Origin: Variovorax paradoxus
GTDB lineage: Bacteria; Pseudomonadota; Gammaproteobacteria; Burkholderiales; Burkholderiaceae_C
Reading direction: 5' to 3'
NCBI RefSeq assembly: GCF_018614875.1
Contig: NZ_JAGGNW010000017.1
Location: 93,607 to 157,606 of the forward strand
Length of the DNA stretch: 64,000 bases
Part shown: in pieces, positions 43,252 to 54,297 of the stretch
How the letters are laid out: each line of letters begins with the position of its first letter
Numbering within the stretch: position 1 is the first letter of the stretch
The notes under the pieces: generated by a model
The model's database searches: none
What the model was told of the DNA's origin: nothing
The model's input: the letters and a program-made list of their open reading frames with translations, nothing else
Translations under genes and position numbers: made by a program

Positions 43252-43790
43252 AGGAATACAAGATTCTCCTCACCGGGACCGTGGGTGCCGGAAAGACGAC
43301 CGCGATCGAGCGTGTGAGCGAAACCCCGCCGGTCATGACCGACGTGCCGAACTCCGACACGTCCATCGACAAGGAGTGCACCACCGTGGGCCTCGACTTC
43401 GGCCAGCTCACGCTGGACAACGGGGACCGCGTCCGCCTGTTCGGTACGCCCGGGCAGGCCCGCTTCGACTTTCTCTGGAAGATCCTCATCAGGAACGCGC
43501 TCGGCGTGATCGTCCTGATGGACAACTCGCGGCCCGATCCGCTGGGCGACTTGTCCACCTACACGCAAGGCTTTGCCGAGGCCCTGCGGACCTTGCCTTG
43601 CGTCATCGGGGTGGGGCGGTTGGATGCCCACCCCGTGCCGACGCTTGACGACTACGCCGAAAGACTCGCGGTCACGGGCCTGGTGTTTCCGATTCTCGGC
43701 GTGGACGTGCGCAGCAGGACCGACGTGATCCTGCTGATCGACACGCTGCTGATGCAACTTGAAGCCGATATGCGGGGAGAGACGGAGTGA
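43248..43790 (+). CDS. Small Ras-like GTPase (MglA/COG2229-type)
   Basis: A 180-residue single-domain GTPase. The P-loop GTVGAGKTT is at 10-18, the switch I threonine region lies in TSIDKECTTVGLDFG and the switch II motif is LFGTPGQARFDFLWK (G instead of the Ras DTAGQ aspartate). The guanine-specificity NKxD motif is not normal: the strand reads CVIGVGRLDAHP, with GRLD at that place, as in other bacterial COG2229 proteins. Such GTPases (MglA is the best known) act as polarity switches with roadblock partners, here encoded next. ATGA and GTGA overlaps join it to both sides. Confidence 0.9.
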   Translation: MKEYKILLTGTVGAGKTTAIERVSETPPVMTDVPNSDTSIDKECTTVGLDFGQLTLDNGDRVRLFGTPGQARFDFLWKILIRNALGVIVLMDNSRPDPLGDLSTYTQGFAEALRTLPCVIGVGRLDAHPVPTLDDYAERLAVTGLVFPILGVDVRSRTDVILLIDTLLMQLEADMRGETE

Positions 43791-44182
43791 GTGTCCAACA
43801 TGGCTTGTCCAGGACGGCCACCGCGCACGCGCAGCGCGAGGTGCAGAAACTGGTCGACGAGTTGAATGGCGTGACAGCCGCCGTGGTTGCCACGGTCGAC
43901 GGCTTCGACCTGGCTTCCGCGACCACCGGCGATGCGGACCCTGCCCGCGTGGCCGCCATGGCCAGCTCCATCGTCGCGATCAGCAGCGTCGTCGCCGAAG
44001 AAGCCCGCCTCGGACGCAACGAGAGCGTCATGATCCTGACCGATTCGGGCTTTGCGGTTTTCTGCAGCGTGCACCGGCGCGATGGCGATCTCGTCATCAA
44101 CGTGCTGGCCCGCGATGGCGCGGTCCCGGCGCTGGTGGCCTACCGGGCCGGCCAACTCGCCAAGAGCCTCGCCGAGGCATGA
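43787..44182 (+). CDS. Roadblock/LC7-domain protein (MglB-like)
   Basis: A 131-residue roadblock/LC7 protein starting at GTG, overlapping the GTPase stop. It covers one domain: VQKLVDELNGVTAAVVATVDGFDLASAT, MASSIVAISSVVAEEA, then NESVMILTDSGFAVFCSVHR and VINVLARDGAVPALVAYRAG. In Myxococcus and Thermus, the MglB roadblock dimer is the GTPase-activating protein of MglA. The adjacent position here suggests the same relation. Confidence 0.9.
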   Translation: MSVQHGLSRTATAHAQREVQKLVDELNGVTAAVVATVDGFDLASATTGDADPARVAAMASSIVAISSVVAEEARLGRNESVMILTDSGFAVFCSVHRRDGDLVINVLARDGAVPALVAYRAGQLAKSLAEA

Positions 44183-44247
44183 CAGTGATCTTCCGGTGCG
44201 CATTTGCGTAGCGCACGGGCTTCTTTCGGTACGCAGCAACCCTTTCA

Positions 44248-44628
44248 ATGATTCGACTGGAGAACAACTTGGCATCCATCAAGCAGACGCTCGATGACAT
44301 CCTGACCATCGACGGCGCCATGTGCGCGGCCGTCGTCGACGCGGACAGCGGCATGATGCTCGGCGCCGCGGGATCGGGCGTGGACATGGAAGTCGCGGCC
44401 GCCGGCAACACAGAGGTTGTGCGCGCCAAACTCAAGACCATGCGGGCGCTGGGCCTGAGCGACGTGATCGAAGACATCCTGATCACCCTGGGCAAGCAAT
44501 ATCACATCATCCGCCCCTCGGCTTCCAAGGAGGGTGTCTTTCTCTATGTCGTGCTCGACAAGCAGCGCGCCAACCTCGCCCTGGCCCGCCGCAAGACGCA
44601 GGAGGTGGACAAGCTGATGGACTTCTGA
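44248..44628 (+). CDS. Roadblock/LC7-like protein
   Basis: A 126-residue protein with the roadblock-like pattern LDDILTIDGAMCAAVVDADSGMMLGAAGSG, NTEVVRAKLKTMRALGLSDVIEDILITLGKQYHIIRP and GVFLYVVLDKQRANLALARRK. It belongs to a short divergent group found with bacterial GTPases. ATG 44248 is annotated; a TTG at 44269 with GGAGAA just ahead is also possible. A second roadblock gene in one operon suggests either two partners for the GTPase or a heterodimer. Confidence 0.82.
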   Translation: MIRLENNLASIKQTLDDILTIDGAMCAAVVDADSGMMLGAAGSGVDMEVAAAGNTEVVRAKLKTMRALGLSDVIEDILITLGKQYHIIRPSASKEGVFLYVVLDKQRANLALARRKTQEVDKLMDF

Positions 44629-44656
44629 GGAGCCTGAAACCCACTTCGCAGCCGCT

Positions 44657-45406
44657 TCAGTCCCCGGGCATGTGGGGCGGATGCAGTTCCACCGGCCTGG
44701 CCGACTTCCTGCGCATCCGGATGTTGAGCATCTCCACCGCCACGGAGAAGGCCATGGCGAAGTAGACGTAGCCCTTGGGCACGTGATGGCCGAAGCCTTC
44801 CGCGACCAGCACCACGCCCACCACCACCAGGAAAGCCAACGCCAGCATCTTGATGGTGGGATGCCTGGAGACGAAGCGCCCGATCGGCCCGGCGAACAGC
44901 ATCATCAGCAGCACGGAAGCGACCACCGCGGCGATCATGACGCGCACGTCGTCCACCATGCCGACCGCGGTGATGATCGAATCCAGCGAGAACACCAGGT
45001 CGATCAGCATGATCTGCAGGATGACGGACGCCAACGTGGCCTTGACCGCGCTGGGCTTCTGCTCATGGTCGCCTTCCAGCGACTGGTGAACCTCGCTCGT
45101 GCTCTTCCAGATCAGGAACAGTCCACCCAGGATCAGGATCAGATCGCGGCCCGAGACTTCCTCGCCAAGCACCGAGAACAGCGGCGCCACCAGGCCGACG
45201 ATCCAGGCGAGCACCAGCAGCAGCCCGATGCGCATGAACATGGCCATGAAGAGCCCGACCCGGCGCGCGAATTCACGCCTGGCGGCAGGCAGCTTGTCGA
45301 CCAGGATCGAGATGAAAATGATGTTGTCGATGCCCAGCACGAGTTCGAGCGCGGTCAAGGTCGCGAAGGCGATCCAGACCTGGGGATCCGTCAAGAGTTC
45401 GAGCAT
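44657..45406 (-). CDS. TerC-family integral membrane protein
   Basis: A 249-residue inner-membrane protein with about seven transmembrane segments. The TerC signatures are clear: LTALELVLGIDNIIFISILVDKLP near 15-38, with acidic E and D in the first helix, and LIDLVFSLDSIITAVGMVDD near 134. TerC proteins export metals, and several (Alx/MntP-like) release manganese. Start at 45406 is set by AAAGGA; a longer upstream frame has no site. No riboswitch such as yybP-ykoY was seen in the upstream 70 bases. It converges with the roadblock gene. Confidence 0.92.
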   Translation of the reverse strand: MLELLTDPQVWIAFATLTALELVLGIDNIIFISILVDKLPAARREFARRVGLFMAMFMRIGLLLVLAWIVGLVAPLFSVLGEEVSGRDLILILGGLFLIWKSTSEVHQSLEGDHEQKPSAVKATLASVILQIMLIDLVFSLDSIITAVGMVDDVRVMIAAVVASVLLMMLFAGPIGRFVSRHPTIKMLALAFLVVVGVVLVAEGFGHHVPKGYVYFAMAFSVAVEMLNIRMRRKSARPVELHPPHMPGD

Positions 45407-45476
45407 TGAAATCCTTTCAGCAAGGCACGACCGGCAAAGTGCGGGCGCACGCAAGCGCAGGATGCCATACGAGTTT

Positions 45477-45971
45477 CTATGGTGCCGACGCGGCCGCAAC
45501 CACTTCGGGCATCGCGGACGAGTGATGATGGGCGATCAACCACTGACCGTTCTGCCACTCGTAGACGTATGTATAGCGCGCATGCACGCTCTTGCCGTCC
45601 TTGAACTTGAAGGTGTAGGTGCCGACGTCCTGCGCCACGTTGCAGCCGATCCTGATGATGCGGTGATCGATCTTGCCCTGAGGCGCGCCCTTCAGGAACT
45701 TGACGAAGTAGTCGCGGATCTCCGCCGGAGTCGCGCGGGGCTGGTTCGAGACGGTCGGCAGCAGCACGCCGTCGCCGGCGTAGTTGGCAAGGACCTTGTC
45801 GGGATCCAGCGTACGCAGCGACTCGTTCCAGCGATCGAACAAGGCCGCGATCTGCTGTTCGGAGGCCGGGGCGCAGCTCGCCGAAGCCGGCTGTTGCGCA
45901 AAGGCGGGCGCCGAGACGGCCAGGACCGCAGAGGTCGCTGCCGCGAGAGAGACTGTACGAAGCACGTTCAT
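45477..45971 (-). CDS. Secreted SgcJ/EcaC-type NTF2-like protein
   Basis: A 164-residue protein with a Sec signal peptide (TVSLAAATSAVLAVSAPAFA, cleaved before QQ). The mature part is an NTF2-like fold of the SgcJ/EcaC or DUF4440 type: ALFDRWNESLRTLDPDKVLANYAGDGVLLPT, AEIRDYFVKFL, KSVHARYTYVYEWQNGQWLIAHHHSS. Substrate unknown; it should be periplasmic. A direct repeat like that before the two-component operon lies 137 bases upstream of its start, so it may belong to that system's regulon. Confidence 0.88.
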   Translation of the reverse strand: MNVLRTVSLAAATSAVLAVSAPAFAQQPASASCAPASEQQIAALFDRWNESLRTLDPDKVLANYAGDGVLLPTVSNQPRATPAEIRDYFVKFLKGAPQGKIDHRIIRIGCNVAQDVGTYTFKFKDGKSVHARYTYVYEWQNGQWLIAHHHSSAMPEVVAAASAP

Positions 45972-46107
45972 CGAGATTCCTATTCCAATGGGGGTCGAAC
46001 GCCGGGTTCTCCGGCGCTGCACCGCTTGTCTTCGATGCAGGACTTCATTGTTCGATCGCGCAATGAACGCCACCCGCCATGCGCCATGAATCCGAAGTGA
46101 TGGGCGC

Positions 46108-46125
46108 ATGAACATCGGATGAACA
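46108..46125 (-). promoter_or_regulatory. PhoP-box-like direct repeat ahead of the SgcJ-like gene
   Basis: On the minus strand the bases read TGTTCATCCGATGTTCAT: two TGTTCAT units with an 11-base period. The arrangement matches binding sites of OmpR/PhoB-type regulators and is close to the PhoP box (TGTTTA-N5-TGTTTA). It lies between the response-regulator stop (46128) and the start of the secreted protein gene. Confidence 0.55.
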
Positions 46126-46127
46126 GT

Positions 46128-46811
46128 TCAGCCCGGCGCTGCGTCCAGCCGATAGCCCACGCCGCGCACCGTCTGCAGTAGGGGAGCGGAATGACCATCG
46201 TCGATCTTGGCGCGCAGACGGCGGACATAGACATCGACAATGTTGGTCAGGGGGTCCTCGTTGGTGCCCCAGACGTTGGACAGGATGCGCTCGCGGCTGT
46301 AGACGCGCCCGGGCGAAGTCATCAGCAGCTCCAGGAACGCCAGCTCCTTGGCCGTCAGCGTGATGGGCTTGCCGTCACGGTTGACCTGCATGCGCTCACG
46401 GTCGAGGATCAGGTCTGCCACCTGCAGGGTGCTCGCCCTCGGGCGCTGCTCCCGGCCCCGGCGCAACAAGGCCTCGATGCGCGCGAGCAGCTCCTCGAAC
46501 GCGAAGGGCTTGGTGAGGTAGTCGTCCGCGCCCAGGCGCAGCCCGCTGACCTTGTCTTCGGTCTCGTTCAGCGCGGTGAGCATCAGCACCGGCACGTGGC
46601 GGCCTTCGGCGCGCAGCGTCTGGCACAGCTCCAGGCCGCTCAGGCCGGGCAGCATCAGGTCCAGCAGCAGCAGCGACAGATCGCTGTTGCGTGCCAGTTC
46701 GAGGCCTTCGGGACCGGTGCGCGCGAGCTGTACGCGGTAGCCCTCGGCGCGCAGCCCACGCAACAGAAAGTCGGCGACACGCGCGTCGTCTTCGACAACC
46801 AGGATGTTCAT
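46128..46811 (-). CDS. OmpR/PhoB-family response regulator
   Basis: A 227-residue response regulator. The receiver (about 1-115) has EDD at 7-9, phospho-acceptor Asp51 in LLLLDLMLPGLSG, Thr in MLTALNETEDK and Lys in YLTKPFAFEEL. The winged-helix output domain (about 130-225) reads PITLTAKELAFLELLMTSPG, SRERILSNVWG, VDVYVRRLRAKI and TVRGVGYRLD. It is translated just after the kinase (4-base overlap). Its likely DNA site, TGTTCAT-N4-TGTTCAT, stands upstream of the kinase gene and after this gene. Confidence 0.94.
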   Translation of the reverse strand: MNILVVEDDARVADFLLRGLRAEGYRVQLARTGPEGLELARNSDLSLLLLDLMLPGLSGLELCQTLRAEGRHVPVLMLTALNETEDKVSGLRLGADDYLTKPFAFEELLARIEALLRRGREQRPRASTLQVADLILDRERMQVNRDGKPITLTAKELAFLELLMTSPGRVYSRERILSNVWGTNEDPLTNIVDVYVRRLRAKIDDGHSAPLLQTVRGVGYRLDAAPG

Positions 46812-48442
46812 GCTTCGTGATTCAGGACAAGGGAATGGTTGTGCCGGCAGGGCAGCTCGACCCGCACGGTCGTGCCTTGCATCGGAATGCTCGCGACATC
46901 GATGCGGCCGTGGTGGGCATGCACGATGGCCTGTGCGATCGAGAGTCCGATGCCGGTTCCGTCGGCCCGATGGATGCGTGCGCGGCGCCCACGGACAAAG
47001 CGCTCGAACACCTTCGGCAGTTCGTCTGCATCGATGCCGATGCCGTCATCGGCCACCACCACCTGGACGCAGCCGTCGACCACGTGCCAGCTCACACGCA
47101 CCGTGCCGCCGGTGCGCGAGTAGCGCACCGCGTTGTCGAGCACGATGACCAGCGCCTGGCGGAGCCGATCGGCATCGGCCTGCAGCGTGACTCCGGACAG
47201 GTCGACCTCCTGCGACTCGAGTTGAATGCGCACGTCGAGCCGCGCGCCCAGCGTTTCGGCCATTTCGGCGGCGTCGCTCAGCAAGCCCGACAGCTCGACC
47301 GCGTCGGGACGCATCACGAGCTGGTCTGCCTCGGCCTTGGCAACCAGGAGGAGGTCGTCGATCACGCCGGTGAACTGCTTCACGCCGCCGACGATGCGCA
47401 TCAGCGTCTGCTGGTACTCGGACACCGGCTTGTCGGCACCGCGCAGGGCGATTTCCGCCTCGCCGCGGATCGCGGTCGCGGGCGTGCGAAGCTCATGGCT
47501 GATGTCGGCGAGAAGCTGGCGCCGCCGCTGGTCGATTCTTTGCAGCGTCTCGTGCGCGGCGCGCAGCTCGCTGGTGCGCTCCTGCACGGCCTCCTCGAGC
47601 CGGCGGCGCGCGGCATCGGCGTCGTGCCGGTGCTGCTGCAGCTCGGCCGCCATCGCATTGAAGTGTTCGGCGACGCGATCGAACTCGTCGTGCGACCGCA
47701 GCGCGATGCGGTGGTCCAGTGCGCCGGCCTGCAGTGCCTGCGTACCCTCGAGCAGGCGGTCCAGCGGCCGCTGCAGGCGCCGGTTCAAGTGCAGGGCCAA
47801 CAAGATGGCCGCAACCAGCGAGACGCCCGCCAGTGCGATGGCTTGCTCGCGCAATCGGTCCAGGCCGCGCTCGGTGGCAGCGCGGGCCACAGGCACCACG
47901 TTGCGCTGTCGTGCGATCGCCCCGTTGATCAACTCACGCAGGTCACGGCCGCGCGCGACGTCGAACACTTCGTTCAGCTCCTGCCAGACGCTGGCGAACT
48001 CAGCACCTGGCTCCAGCGGTGCCAGCCGCAACAGCCGCGTGCGCACCGCGGCGATGTTCTCGTCGAGCAGCACGCTGACCGAGACGAGTTGCCCGACCTC
48101 CGCCGGTATCGCAACACCGTCGCGCGCCGCGATCTCGCTCCACAGGGAAAGGTCGCGCCGTGCAAGCTGCCTCAGCGTCTCGGCGTTCGCCTGCATGCGG
48201 GCCAGCTGGCTGTCGCGCACCTCGGGCGATGCGTTGGCATCCATCAGCTGCTGGGACGCCCAGACGCGCAGCCTTTGCTTGCTGGCCGACAGCTCCAGCA
48301 GCTCCGAGAGGATGTCACTGGCAAGCCGGCTGTGCTGGGCGTAGTCGTTGACCCGGTTGGACCCCAGGTAGACGAAGCCGGCCTGAACGCAAACCAGGGC
48401 GACGAGGAGCGCGAAGGCAAGAGACAGTCGTAAGCGAAACAT
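46808..48442 (-). CDS. Membrane sensor histidine kinase
   Basis: A 544-residue kinase. One transmembrane helix at about 7-27, a helical periplasmic sensor (about 28-205, four-helix-bundle style), a second helix at about 207-226, a HAMP domain (RPLDRLLEGTQALQAGALDH), then the dimerisation domain with phospho-acceptor His near 316 in ADISHELRTPATAI. The ATPase domain shows the N box LDNAVRYS, G1 DDGIGI and G2 GTGIGL. The signal is unknown. It is the first gene of the operon with the response regulator. The direct repeat TGTTCAT-N4-TGTTCAT lies 33 bases before its start. Confidence 0.94.
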   Translation of the reverse strand: MFRLRLSLAFALLVALVCVQAGFVYLGSNRVNDYAQHSRLASDILSELLELSASKQRLRVWASQQLMDANASPEVRDSQLARMQANAETLRQLARRDLSLWSEIAARDGVAIPAEVGQLVSVSVLLDENIAAVRTRLLRLAPLEPGAEFASVWQELNEVFDVARGRDLRELINGAIARQRNVVPVARAATERGLDRLREQAIALAGVSLVAAILLALHLNRRLQRPLDRLLEGTQALQAGALDHRIALRSHDEFDRVAEHFNAMAAELQQHRHDADAARRRLEEAVQERTSELRAAHETLQRIDQRRRQLLADISHELRTPATAIRGEAEIALRGADKPVSEYQQTLMRIVGGVKQFTGVIDDLLLVAKAEADQLVMRPDAVELSGLLSDAAEMAETLGARLDVRIQLESQEVDLSGVTLQADADRLRQALVIVLDNAVRYSRTGGTVRVSWHVVDGCVQVVVADDGIGIDADELPKVFERFVRGRRARIHRADGTGIGLSIAQAIVHAHHGRIDVASIPMQGTTVRVELPCRHNHSLVLNHEA

Positions 48443-48474
48443 GAGGCACTTTAGCGTCAGCGCCCGTGCCGACG

Positions 48475-48492
48475 CATGAACAACAAATGAAC
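48475..48492 (-). promoter_or_regulatory. PhoP-box-like direct repeat ahead of the two-component operon
   Basis: On the minus strand: TGTTCATTTGTTGTTCAT, two TGTTCAT units four bases apart, the same arrangement as at 46108-46125. It lies 33-50 bases upstream of the kinase start and suggests autoregulation by the encoded response regulator. Confidence 0.55.
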
Positions 48493-49083
48493 AGCGGCGA
48501 GCGGCTGTCGGGCAAACACTGAGGGACCGGGCCGCGCGGCGCGGTGATGCAGAAGGGCGATCGACTTCCGGCGTGACGCTTTTGTCCGCAGGGCGATATT
48601 TTTTGGCTTGTTGGAGGCAGTGTTTGTCACGTGCTCGGGGGATGTGATCAGTCAGCTAAGAAAAAAGAACACAGAAGGCAAGCAAGCCCCCGCTTGGCAT
48701 GCGTATTGCTGAATCTTCTATTTACGTAAGAACAAAAGATTCCGACTTCCGACGCGAACGTTTCCCTGCCGATGCGCCGACGGGCGCATCTCGCCGTCTC
48801 CCTGCCGGACAACACGGGCGAGCTGTACGTCGAGATCGACTCGAGGTTGCAGCCCCGACGTAGCAAGGCCCCGTGTGAGAGACCCCGGCGGCCCTGGCAA
48901 CAAATCTCCCCGATCCCGGACACGCACTTCGTGCGTCGATCGGTCCCTTCAAGTTCACATCGTTTCCTCATGTTCGTGTTTTCTCAACGACCCATTGCAG
49001 CACTCCAATTTGCCCGCCTGTCGGGTCAGTACCTCGCGCGAGGCGGGGCCGCCTTGAAGTAGCGCTCTCTGAGAAAGTAACCC
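48493..49083. other. Intergenic region before the second autotransporter
   Basis: I see no gene in these 590 bases; open frames there lack ribosome sites and family patterns. A short hairpin ACGCAC-TTC-GTGCGT lies at 48922-48936 without a T-tract. An AT-rich stretch at 48590-48745 is the probable promoter zone for the rightward autotransporter gene. The leader would be long. Confidence 0.4.
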
Positions 49084-52325
<3,242 letters not shown>

Positions 52326-52326
<1 letters not shown>

Positions 52327-52925
52327 TGACAAACCTGCAACACCGACTGGCAGGCCGGCCGAGTGGCCGGAGAGCTGCACTGCTGTTCGCAGCCGGCCTG
52401 GTTTTCACGCCCGTCCTCTCGATCGCCGCGGATGGGGATGGGAAAAACTTCGCGTGGGGCACCCAGGTGACGCGAGACAACGTCGCCTTCGAATTCCAGG
52501 AAGCCAAGTACGCCAATCTGGTCGTGGACAACAGCAGCGATTCGCCGAAGCAATACAAAGGCAACTTCGTCCTGCTCCAGGTGAACATCACGAACACGGT
52601 AGACCAGCCGCTCTTTGCGCGGTTTCAGCCCGTATTCAGATTGGTGGATGCTTCGGGTGCACTCTATGAGCCGCATGAAGCGCTGACACGGCTGGTCAAC
52701 CCGGCGGAGGAAGGCCAGACACCATTCGGCGAGCCGCTCGCGGCGGGCCAGACCATGCGACGGCGTGTGCTCTTTTCCGTGCCGAAGCAGTCCTATAGAG
52801 CCGTCGTGATCGTTCCACGCAGCGCCGAAAAGGCCGACGACGGCGTCGTGACGTACTCAGGGCCGTATTTCTTCTACGACCTGGCGCCCCTTCGTTCTTC
52901 GCTGTTGGCAAAGAACGCCAAGTGA
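52326..52925 (+). CDS. Secreted DUF4352-like protein coupled to the autotransporter
   Basis: A 199-residue protein whose ATG overlaps the autotransporter stop (TGATG). A signal peptide runs to about residue 35 (ALLFAAGLVFTPVLSIAA). The mature part shows an immunoglobulin-like pattern, NFVLLQVNITNTVDQPLFARFQPVFRLVDASGALYEP and AAGQTMRRRVLFSVPKQSYRAVVIVP, as in DUF4352/telokin-like domains. Its position suggests a periplasmic role in autotransporter handling, or a co-secreted surface partner. Function inferred only from context. Confidence 0.75.
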
Positions 52926-52984
52926 AGTCCCGCTCCTGCAGCTTAAGCATCGATCGCAGCGTGGATGCGACTAGGTGGCTGTTT

Positions 52985-53023
52985 TGGTTGTCATGGTTGA
53001 CATGGTTGTCAAATCTAGATAAT
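52985..53023 (+). promoter_or_regulatory. Three tandem 9-bp iterons with promoter elements
   Basis: Three contiguous units read TGGTTGTCA, TGGTTGACA and TGGTTGTCA (52985-53011). The middle one contains a consensus -35 TTGACA (52997-53002), followed 15 bases later by GATAAT (53018-53023). The iterons overlap a promoter ahead of the Xre-type antitoxin gene and are probable operator sites for it. Confidence 0.5.
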
Positions 53024-53114
53024 CTTCCAGGCCATTGAAGGAGTACCGAATGGCCACCACCGCAAGCCAATCACACACCAAGCGCGTCGACCCGAAGTCC
53101 CGCAGGGGGCGGCC

Positions 53115-53858
53115 GTGTACTCAAAGCGCCCGACGGATTCGAGCGACGTGAGCAATGCCGCTCTCAAGCAGGCAGTTAAATTGCTGGTCGCAGGTGGGGA
53201 GAGTGCGCGAGAAGTCAAGGCGCGCTCTGGCGCCTCGGTTTTGCATGGAATCCGTCGGGTCGTCGATCTGGCCGAAAAGAACGTCCGGGTCATCGATCTC
53301 CCTGTTGCTCTAGCTCCCGGCCCACAAATGCAAAAGGACTGGGATTTCATCGTCCAGACGGTGAACAAAATCGGCAAGCGCTTCCAAATGACGGCGATTG
53401 CTCCCGTACCCCGGAAAGCGGCAGCTAAAGCGATCGGTACATCGAAGGAGGCGCTCACCACCACGCCCTCGAGATTTGAACCAGTCCTGGGCTCCAACGA
53501 CGAGATGATCAACAGCGGGCTGCTACGCGATTCCCGGGCCTTCCAGGAGCTGATGGGTTGGTCCACGCGCCAGGCTCTTTCGAAGGCGGTTCAAAGCAAT
53601 CGCGTCTTCTATCTCACACACAAGTCCGAGCGCTACTTCCCGGCGTTCTACGGCGACAGCGCCTACGAACGATCGCACCTGGAGGCCGTGAGCAAGATCC
53701 TCGGTGACCTCCCGGGAGGATCCAAGCTCCAGTTCTTCCTGACACCCAAGCGTTCTCTGGATGGACAGACGCCGCTGCAGGGTTTGGCGGCAGGACGCTT
53801 TGCGAAGGTCAAAGACCTCGCTTCGGCGTTCGCGGAAGTGCCGGTGCCGAGGAGCTGA
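53115..53858 (+). CDS. Xre/MbcA/ParS-type antitoxin (RES-Xre module)
   Basis: A protein of about 247 residues that starts at GTG (another GTG lies at 53148). The C-terminal 60 residues, EAVSKILGDLPGGSKLQFFL, TPKRSLDGQTPLQGLAAGRF and AKVKDLASAFAE, form the toxin-binding MbcA/ParS domain (family pattern L--PN--L-G-TPL). The central part (LLRDSRAFQELMGWSTRQALSKAVQSNRVFYL) looks like a helix-turn-helix region. The N-terminal 90 residues are unusual and longer than in common Xre antitoxins. The toxin gene begins six bases later. Confidence 0.75.
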   Translation: MYSKRPTDSSDVSNAALKQAVKLLVAGGESAREVKARSGASVLHGIRRVVDLAEKNVRVIDLPVALAPGPQMQKDWDFIVQTVNKIGKRFQMTAIAPVPRKAAAKAIGTSKEALTTTPSRFEPVLGSNDEMINSGLLRDSRAFQELMGWSTRQALSKAVQSNRVFYLTHKSERYFPAFYGDSAYERSHLEAVSKILGDLPGGSKLQFFLTPKRSLDGQTPLQGLAAGRFAKVKDLASAFAEVPVPRS

Positions 53859-53863
53859 CCGAC

Positions 53864-54277
53864 GTGGCACTTTCTCCGCCCCCAGCCAACTTCGACAAGC
53901 TCGCCCTCAAGGTGAAAGAGGTCTCGGCAACGAAACTCAAGCGCATCGGCCGTCATGACAGCGGCGAGCCCTATTTTGGAAGATGGGGGACCTCGCGGTT
54001 TGATTCCCCGGACAAGAAGTACGGGACGTGCTACTGCGGCCAAACTTTGGACGCAGCCATGGCGGAGACCATCCTTCACGACGAAATCCCAGTTAATGGA
54101 GCTTTCCCGATCCGGGAGGAAGAATTTGAAAAGCGCTTTCTTGTCACGTACGACGAGGTGCCGAGCGAAGGCGCGCTTCGGTTGGCTGACCTGACGGGGG
54201 CAAACCTGAAGCGGCTCGGCGGTGACAACAACCTGTCGGCCGAAACTCCCTACACCGTCACTCAGAAATGGTTGTGA
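53864..54277 (+). pseudogene. RES-domain toxin, C-terminally truncated
   Basis: A 137-residue ORF starting at GTG with AGGAG. It begins like RES toxins: PPANFDKLALKVKEVSATKLKRIGR, then EPYFGRWGTSRFDSPDKKYGTCYCGQTLDAAMAETILHD (conserved R, Y and E residues of the NAD+-binding pocket). After LRLADLTGANLKRLGGDNNLSAETPYTVTQ it stops with KWL. Full RES toxins continue some 60-100 residues (LH--PDG--Y-SR... and a conserved Ser). The missing part includes the C-terminal half of the NAD+-cleaving fold, so this copy is probably inactive. The SbcD-like gene starts 21 bases after the stop. Confidence 0.75.
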
Positions 54278-54297
54278 GAATCCACCGGATACGCCCC

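Noticed and set aside
48922..48936. Hairpin ACGCAC-TTC-GTGCGT as a terminator
   Set aside because: Stem of only six pairs and no following T-tract.
48648..48971. Minus-strand ORF of 107 codons in the gap before the second autotransporter
   Set aside because: No ribosome site, odd composition and no family pattern; probably chance.
53050..53149. Short ORF starting MATTASQSHTKRVDPKSRRG before the antitoxin
   Set aside because: About 33 codons, out of frame with the antitoxin and without a recognisable domain; it could be an old N-terminus but cannot be supported.
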